This document shows, in pieces, positions 57,701 through 64,000 of a stretch of DNA of 64,000 nt (within the stretch, counting starts at the first letter, position 1; every line of letters starts with the position of its first letter). The position numbers were made by a program, and so were the translations under genes. The stretch spans positions 191,001 to 255,000 of the forward strand of contig OX387205.1 of assembly GCA_947561715.1 (NCBI GenBank), given 5' to 3'. The stretch comes from Ascidia mentula (taxonomy: Eukaryota > Chordata > Ascidiacea > Phlebobranchia > Ascidiidae). A model generated the notes under the pieces. It made no database searches and was not told the DNA's origin. It was given only the letters and a program-made list of their open reading frames with translations.

Positions 57701-60700
57701 TTGAACACACTTATGTATATTATCATATAAATCACCTTTGACCAGTTGTCAGGAACTATTTACATAATGCATGCCAGTTTACAATATCATTAACAAATCA
57801 AATGGGTTTGTGTGCAAACCTATTGCATGCAAACCACAGTTTGTTGATTTCCTTCTTTTAAACATTTGATATTGCGTTTTAAGAAATGGAAATATCTCCT
57901 GGTTAATTTGAACTTGTTGCAGATTCATTTAATCCTATTTAATTTTTCAGGCAAGTACACGAAGGTATTGCAAGGAAGCTTGCTATCCAGAAGCTTGGTG
58001 TATTTCCTTCCACAAACATAACGGAAGAACTTTCCTGGTCCCTGTGGAAATTTCAGACAAACCTGTTTGTGGTGTTGAGGGGAGGGAAAAGCCAGCTAAT
58101 GGCGAACAAACAGCGGTAGCACTTCATCGACATTTTATTGCAACTACTACGAGAATACAAAGTTATTGTAATTTCTACAACAACGTTATTTGTAACAGTA
58201 ATATGTTGACAAAATCTCATTAAACTTCCATCATTGTGAAAAAAATGATGAAATAAACCTGAAATTGATCTCTGTGTAAATAAACATGTTGTCGTATATT
58301 AAATAAGTTATTCATTTATGTTTTTCACAACACATGTTACTTTCCGTACAAGCCCGTCCCCAAGCCTGACACGCCAACATCTTCAAAGTTCGTCAAATCT
58401 CCATTTGCTAAAGACCACAGTGGGAAATCCCCTGTTTTCTCCAGTCCGTTTGCCATCAAACCACCGAGGAAAGATGAGGTTGATTGGGTGGAGAAGGTTC
58501 CGGGGAGTTACGCGCTGGTTAAGTGTGGAAGTTCAGGTCACAACATCAGATACAAACCAAGTCTCAAAGCTACACCTGTTGGTAAGTAGGAAACCACTTT
58601 CAACCCATACATAGGTGATAGGCTGTCAAGCATGTATTTAAAAGAAATCATCAAAGAACCCTTTAAAAAGGTTTAATTCATCTGATGAATGAGCTTTCAT
58701 TAATGTAACAAAAATCATATGTTCCATGATAAGTTTTTTGGTTGATATAGAGTTTATGGAGCACTGTTGCATGTATTAAGTTTGAAATCTGGATGTACAA
58801 TCAACTTTGTTATTAACTATTGAGTTACTTGTCCAGTAAATGTAGTTTTGATTCCAGCTTCATGAGCATTCACATGACAATTGTTTTCAGGAAAACTTGC
58901 ACCCAGAAGTTGCTTCACAGCCGTCAGCGTTGTCAGAAATAAATCGGGAACGTGGCTTTCACTCCATGAGACCGATGCCACAAAGTAAGAAATACCGTAT
59001 TGGGCTCAACTCGTGATAGCAGAAAGATTTTGTGGTTTTGGTCGTAAACTCTTGCTTTGATAACTGTTTGTGTGTAGACACTGTGACGATTCATACGACC
59101 CAAGGTATGCGTGGACCTTAGCAGTGTCAGTCGACGAAATCCTTTACATCCAATCAACGGAAGGCACACAAGCAAGAGTTAAACCCAAGATTGCATCGAG
59201 TCCAACTGTCAACATGAATAGATTAGTTCCGCACGACTCCATGGTTACAAACTCTTCTGCTGCAATTCGAGGGGCGATGCTCGCTAAAATGACAAATCCA
59301 TTTAACAATGCGCCACCTGGTGGACAAGATAGTGAAGCTGTTGACCTACTTGTTGCCTCCTCATCTGCTATAGAGAAGAAGACTAAAGTAAATAAGTCGC
59401 ACATCAAGAACTTTGTGACAAACGAAGTTAACATGGCCATCGAGAAGGTCAAAGGTCACCAGAGGTCGTCTTCTGATACAAGGGTCATGACAAAAGGTAA
59501 TTCTCCACCATCAATCAGGTAGCGGAAATATTTATATCTTTGTGTTATTTGTAACAGACATAATCAATTACTATCTTTACTGGAAATAACAGAGGATAAA
59601 TAAGTGTTCAAATTATTTTTACACAATCTTTACACAATTTATTAAAGAGTTGCTCTTTATTGGCCAACATAGAAATATTCTTGTCACAGTTAAAAGTAAC
59701 GGAAGGGAATCATCCCCACGAGGTCGGTCTAAACATCACGGTTCAAACTCGAGAAGCTCGACAACCACTAGGAGTCACTCTTCTCCTTCCACAAGGAGGA
59801 CGGGAAGACGCTCGAACTCCCTTCTCATCTTCTCCACCAAACAAAACGGAGATCATGCCAAGAAACAGGTACCTAATATTCGGGTGTTTTTGTCATAAAA
59901 TTGGGAGCAGCAGCGAACAAACATATCTCAAGTTAAAAGTATTTATTCTGCACAAATTTGTTCTAAAATATTGTTCTATGCCAAAAGCTTTCTGTTTGAA
60001 TTCGATAAATTAAAAACGTATTCTAACGAAGAAACCATGACAAAAAAAATGTTTCCATTTGTACAAACAAAGTTATTGAAAATGTGAATTATTGTTGGTA
60101 CAGATTTCTGCAGACAGATCGCAGAAGGCGAGCAGAAGAAAAAGTCAAGATACTGATGAATATACAAATGGAAGTTTCCTCGCATACACAAGGAAGAAAC
60201 AAACCCACCAAAAAAAATCTTTGGGTTTGTCTAAAACTTCCCCTCCAGCCGACAAGGTCATTCGTGGAGGTCAAAAAAAGCTGATGGATATATTGACCAA
60301 TCACATGATAACCACATCTAGTGAACCAGCCAATAGCACAACAGAAACCCCCACTGAAGCAGCCAATCATATTGATCCAAGTGTCGATGACATTCCTTTC
60401 ATAGATGACGTGGTTGATATGGAAGGGAATATTTTATCACCGAGCAAACCTAATGGCGAAATTGTGGATCATGATGTCATGGAACAACATAAAGATGGTA
60501 AATCACCTCCACCATCTTCCAACAAGAAAATTACAGTGACAAAGAACGTCAATGAAAATTCGTGAGTTTGTTTCATTAAATTGGTGAAAGGCTGGGTAGT
60601 AGCTGTCGGTTTTGCAGTTTTTTAAGCTTAAAAACTGGAAATCAACTTTTACTGAAAGAAACTATTCGTTAAATTTCATTATAAGTGCACAGTTAATTCC

Positions 60701-63700
60701 TTGCTGTACCAGATTTCTAATGTTTAGTATTCGGTTACAGAAAAGCACATGCGGGGAAATGGTTTCCTAAAAAGTTTTCCAGTGGAGAGATGTAAGATAT
60801 GAATCACCCACTCTAAATTACACATTGATAAACTCCAATCTTGTACAGTATGAAAACCCCCAACACAGCTCTATCACCTCTAGTGGCTGAATCTTCCCGA
60901 TCTGTGTTTGCTGCATTTCTGTGGCACGAGGGAATTACTCATGATGCGATTGCATGCGCTTCATATTTAAAGTTTAACCAAACTCATCGTTGTCATGTGA
61001 TCGAATACATTAAACAAGGTGAACATCATTGTTTATTTCATGGAATCTTTGACAAACTGTTGTAATCATGTTTTGTAGGTTTATTAAATAAAGACGGAAG
61101 TGAAGTTCAAACTGAAGGTAAACTTGTTGATAGTTTGGTTTCTTGCCAATGTTTAAATAGGCTTTGGTCAACTGTTGATAGCGTACATATTGCAACAAAA
61201 TTTCAATCCGTCACATACATTTGTTGTGAAGACATAATTTTCAAATATGATTTGTGAATAATATTTGTGTGGTCTGTACAACACACTTTCTGTACAAACG
61301 TTGTTTATTGAGCATGGTTTTGAGAATGATTGCAGTGATTCCCATTTGTTTAAAGGTTTTGAGGATGATTGCAGTGATTCCCACCCACCTGATACACTGG
61401 TGTATCTTGCATTGTTTTGGGACAAACTTTCCGACACCGTCACGAAGATAGCCGTGAGAAACCAGGTTTGTGGGAGTCATATATGTTCACCTCCCAGACA
61501 ACCTAATTCAACTCTGTACAAGTTGTTTGCATCCTTTTGTTGATATGTCAGATACAACCGATATACATGTAAACTTACAACAAACTATTTGTAAATTTTC
61601 CCATCACCAGAATCTCCCCCCACCAACTCCTGTCAATCACAACTTGAACAGCAGCAAAATCCAACAATCTGTTGTTAAACCAAACAAGAAGCAGAACCAA
61701 GAAGTTGCTGCAAACGACATACAAGACCCCAGGGTAATGTTTACAATTACCTTATGTGTGGGTGGTTGATTGTCAATGAAATTTTGAAAACTCATTGTTT
61801 ATAAAAACGTTTAAATAAACCTCTAGCTATTGTCAGAGAAGCAATAATTTCACATGGATTGTAAAATAAATTGGTTCAATTTGGACTGATTTTGTGAATA
61901 ATGTATTTATTGCAGATGATGATAAAAGTGCCTCCGTTGAAGCGGAAAGCGTACCAGCGACACTACATCCCACAACTCGCTCAAGCACGGAAGAATATCC
62001 AGGGTCAGATGTTTGTTCCACCATATCTTCCTCCACAACCTGATCTCGCTGTGGATCACTTCAAAGACACAATGTGTGATTTGTGTGACAAGGTTCACCC
62101 CTACCCTGTCACCTACCACATGAAACAGGTCGGAATCACGGTCATATCTCGAATATGTTTGTTGCTTTTTAGCGTTTAATCATAATCAGTAATTACCAAT
62201 GATGAAGGTGCTAATGAAACTTCTTTCTTGAAATAATCAATAAAGTATTGACTTAAGTTTTGAATATATTATGGCAATTATTGTCATTTTCATGGTGTTT
62301 TGAGGTTGTTAATTTTTAAACAGTTTTTGGTTGAACCCAAAATAAAAAAAATCATGTGATAAGTTGTTTTTTAGGCTCACCCAGGTTGCAGTAAATATGC
62401 TGGAGGTCTTGGATACAACAGCAGTGGTCATTATTGTGGGGGTTGGGCTGGAGAGTGTGGGGATGGTGGAATAGGTGGAAGCACTTGGTATCTTCTCTGT
62501 GTGGATTGCCGTGGAAAGTAAGATGGAATAACTTGTATAAATATTTGTTTCACATGTTTGCTGACAATCAGGTACATGGCAAGCAAGTCAAGCGGTTCAG
62601 ATTCATCGAAGAAAGATCAAATTAAAACTGTGGGAGATTGGAAGAAACAATTCCACAGGAGTTTGTTGCAACCTGCCAATGCACACCAGGTAAGTTGCAA
62701 CAACAAATAGTCCAATGTTTATTATCATGTTGGACGTCACCCCTGAAATATATTACGGGAATTACTGAGTATTTGTCATCGATAAACCAGTAATCACTAA
62801 TAAACAAAAAAGAAACTCAATGTGAATGTTTCACATAATCTGCAACAAATGTCTTAAAACTTATTTCAGATAATGAAAAACAATTCCATGTTCTTGCTGG
62901 ATCTTGTCAGTTCATCAAATGCATCAACATGCTTAGAAATGCAAAAGCTAAGCAGTACAGGTAGAAAAACATGAGACTCTAATGTTGTTTATCTGAATCT
63001 ACGATCTTGTTACATTATTCCCAGGTTCTGAACAAATCAATAGCTGGAAGGAAGAAACTAATCCGGGGAAACCCCCATCATGGGATAACACAGGTATGTT
63101 TTGAATGAAGTTGAAAGGTCGTAGTACAATGATACTCCACTCTAGATCTGCTTCCAGTTTCAAAATTCAGCCACTGTCCATTTCCTGCTGTACCTTGCTC
63201 ATATTTGTTAAAAATCGGTGAAGCGAAACAAAGCACTCCCTCCAGCAATAAAGAAACGTAAGAAGTTGTCATGAATATTGCCTGAATACAAGATTGTTGA
63301 ACAATCGCTTGTTTGTTCCAGAAGTAAGTTTCGTCCCGGAAGTGAATATAGGAATCGTTCTCTATCAAGTCAGGTGACGCCATCTAGTGACCATTTTAAG
63401 GATGTGTTGCAAAGATTGTCGACGACACCAGAGGCAACACCATTGAAGGTAAAATGTTTTGTTTTTAGAAAACAGACATTTTTCTGTCAGTTTTAATGTG
63501 GATGTGTTTGTATGAAATAAACATTTAAATAGTTTTTGCTCATGTGTTTGTATGCAATAAACATTTAAATAGTTTTTGCTCATGTGTTTGTATGCAATAA
63601 ACATTTAAATAGTTTTTGCTCATGTGTTTGTATGAAATAAAAATTTAAATAGTTTTTGCTCATGTGTTTGTATGCAATAAACATTTAAATAGTTTTTGCT

Positions 63701-64000
63701 CATGTGTTTGTATGCAATAAACATTTAAATAGTTTTTGCTCATGTGTTTGTATGCAATAAACATTTAAATAGTTTTTGCTCATGTGTTTGTATGCAATAA
63801 ACATTTAAATAGTTTTTGCTCATGTGTTTGTATGCAATAAACATTTAAATAGTTTTTGCTCATGTGTTTGACCATTTCTTAAATTAATGATATTTTATGT
63901 AGAGTGAGACCAAGAACTTCTACCGCAAAAGTCGACTGATGCGTTCGGTGTCGACCGGATCCCAACCAAGTGGCCAAAAACCCAAACACAACAACAACGA
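39779..64000 (+). CDS. MYCBP2: MYCBP2 (PAM/Highwire/RPM-1) E3 ubiquitin ligase, 3' partial
   Basis: Giant neuronal E3 ligase that, with FBXO45, limits DLK/MAP3K12 and NMNAT2 signalling in axons and synapses. About 45 small exons run from the ATG at 39779 to the window edge. Early exons 39779-39930, 40152-40215 and 40493-40582 join in phase. Then come VIELGLVGVFELIRET, an RCC1-like domain with a cysteine-rich insert, PHR1, helical repeats, PHR2, a filamin-like region, two SH3b-like repeats (RGLRIRNNPTLQS; SGHNIRYKPSL), a serine-rich stretch, the FLWHEG block, and the cysteine/histidine region CDLCDKVHPYPVTYHM. Order and sequence track human MYCBP2 to about residue 2,870 of 4,678. The DOC-like and RING-Cys-relay catalytic end lies beyond the window. 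Many ORFs inside are single exons with intron read-through. Confidence 0.95.
41907..47192 (+). CDS. MYCBP2: MYCBP2 RCC1-like domain with cysteine-rich insert
   Basis: Beta-propeller repeats spread over about a dozen exons: LLHDGQLLKIGSGYNGTVEG (41907-42112), KDFSISRNSSGAVFYAG (43527-43636), GHAILITDAGVTFFVG (43777-43942), SAIVTKDGKLYLFGKD (44293-44460), GKAHVVVLSNDGRIWTAGVNNKG (44811-44995; quoted in part), IVLLEDGSVYGFGQNTHG (46306-46413) and LFLSTSGVVYGCGNN (46470-46587). Between blades, 45161-45683 encodes a cysteine-rich insert (CMVCAVCCECTGYGSSC, then CGCCKTCAG) also present in human MYCBP2. In the family this region contacts GTPase-pathway and other partners. Confidence 0.9.
47520..48273. 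mobile_element. MYCBP2: hAT-type MITE in a MYCBP2 intron
   Basis: Starts CAGGGTGTTGATTT and ends AATCAACGCCCTG, flanked by an exact 8-bp duplication ATTATGAT at 47512-47519 and 48274-48281. The ends stay similar inward (TTCTGCGTATTCGACACG against its mate). It has no transposase and is 754 bp. The right half has a short 20-bp tandem repeat, about 48030-48100 (GCATTGTTACCGAACACGTG). Confidence 0.88.
49232..50308 (+). CDS. MYCBP2: MYCBP2 PHR1 domain
   Basis: Three exons, 49232-49451, about 49812-49946 and about 50116-50308, encode the beta-sandwich PHR fold: GGGWGYSVHSTEAIRF, DILLGGIGVFGGRGEYSV, GQWYTITAKISGPSSDCGSHG and SNNGTDVSSGQIPELLYALP. The serine before HGGG is formed across the 49036/49232 splice, which supports the junction. 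Confidence 0.92.
52389..52488. repeat. 20-bp minisatellite, five copies
   Basis: Unit AAAATATGTGTTTCAAGGTT repeated five times head to tail with almost no divergence, just after a MYCBP2 exon (DITIADTPMLIRAAGF). It is probably intronic. Confidence 0.9.
53010..53720 (+). CDS. MYCBP2: MYCBP2 PHR2 domain
   Basis: Exons near 53010-53168, 53222-53356 and 53520-53700 encode SWNTGNGSPDALSFSVD, IVGFGLFGGGKDRHKYELEL, KGSYSSDDCGSDNITNIKL and SSVSRGQFPVILYQR, collinear with the second human PHR domain (SWNTGNGSPDAICFSVD). It is preceded by helical-repeat exons (50641-52760) and followed by the linker read through 53790-54350. Confidence 0.9.
56035..59120 (+). CDS. MYCBP2: MYCBP2 filamin-like region and two SH3b-like repeats
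   Basis: WLQPDSYVDPKHC leads into a filamin-type Ig segment (TIITRDQYGHAVHVPTLKVE) and, after DVQYEATKHRDSRYHSISM, the closing strands GEYRATWIPTCATTYALQVT. The first SH3b-like repeat (about 57340-58090) is SRGLRIRNNPTLQS ... FVDETRNSDGNWVKL ... EAWCISFHKHNGRTFLVPVE. The second (58467-59120) has SSGHNIRYKPSL and NKSGTWLSLHE. Confidence 0.85.
59650..61470 (+). CDS. MYCBP2: MYCBP2 serine-rich linker and FLWHEG block
   Basis: Low-complexity basic/serine exons (e.g. 59690-59870, SKHHGSNSRSSTTTRSHSSP) match the disordered linker of the human protein. 60851-61000 gives LSPLVAESSRSVFAAFLWHE and GITHDAIACASYLKF, a very conserved block. The exon ending near 61465 gives LVYLALFWDKLSD, equivalent to human LVAFWEDIS. 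Confidence 0.82.
62037..64000 (+). CDS. MYCBP2: MYCBP2 Cys/His-rich region and downstream exons
   Basis: Exons 62037-62127 and about 62375-62520 encode DTMCDLCDKVHPYPVTYHMK and GGWAGECGDGGIGGSTWYLL, nearly identical to human (CELCGESHPYPVTYHM; GGWAGNCGDGGIGGSTWYL). Paired cysteines and histidines suggest metal binding. Exons near 62570-62690, 62870-62960 and 63030-63095 follow the human KANALFLLSLSS region (here KNNSMFLLDLVSSS). The last exon, from 63902, reads SETKNFYRKSRLMRSVSTGS and runs off the window. Confidence 0.88.
63501..63870. repeat. 40-bp minisatellite, nine copies, in a MYCBP2 intron
   Basis: Exact 40-bp period with a TATGCAATAAACATTTAAAT core and AGTTTTTGCTCATGTGTTTG. Nine full copies and a 10-bp partial one. 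The first copy and the copy at 63621 carry single changes. Each copy contains AATAAA. It lies between the exon ending near 63448 and the exon at 63902. Confidence 0.95.

Overview
The window reads as part of a compact, AT-rich, intron-dense animal genome, most likely a Ciona-type ascidian. That guess rests on short GT-AG introns, metazoan-only families (MYCBP2, CFAP77, B4GAT1-like, a lectin/CCP/EGF/TSP1 mosaic protein), a start codon sitting just behind a pyrimidine-AG acceptor (as in SL trans-spliced genes), and many small palindromic MITEs. No prokaryotic operon, CRISPR, tRNA or rRNA gene was seen, and no LTR or retroviral copy was recognised.

Layout. 538-2632 (+): 3' two thirds of a class III glucose transporter (GLUT6/8-like), with its 5' exons not found. 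2808-4450 (-): complete four-exon GT49 glycosyltransferase resembling B4GAT1, convergent with the transporter. 5171-9400: a repeat block of two full units (1.58 and 1.70 kb), a partial third and an inverted tail. 9690-11945 (-): single-exon CCDC191. 12634-14566 (+): five-exon CFAP77, divergent from CCDC191 across about 690 bp that carries an RFX X-box-like site. 15146-21504 (-): complete ADI1 (acireductone dioxygenase, 180 aa) whose first intron (about 5 kb) holds a hAT-type MITE, a palindromic MITE split by a PIF/Harbinger-like MITE, and a 2.4-kb foldback element. 21505-24300: gene-poor, with a GC-rich island. 24336-38070 (-): a large secreted mosaic protein built of CCP, MAM, EGF, TSP1 and C-type lectin modules plus an unfamiliar two-cysteine module. 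38200-38610: two hairpin MITEs. 39779-64000 (+): the N-terminal 60% or so of MYCBP2 (PAM/Highwire/RPM-1), running off the right edge before its catalytic RING-Cys-relay end.

The genes do not form one pathway. The only functional pairing suggested by position is CCDC191/CFAP77, a divergent pair next to a cilia-type X-box. The best candidates for something undescribed are the lectin mosaic gene, with its thrice-repeated TSP1-CLECT-EGF-X-EGF block and the unnamed module X, and the dense set of palindromic elements, several with exact target-site duplications. Exon boundaries were worked out by hand from splice signals, reading phase and remembered family sequences; no search was run.
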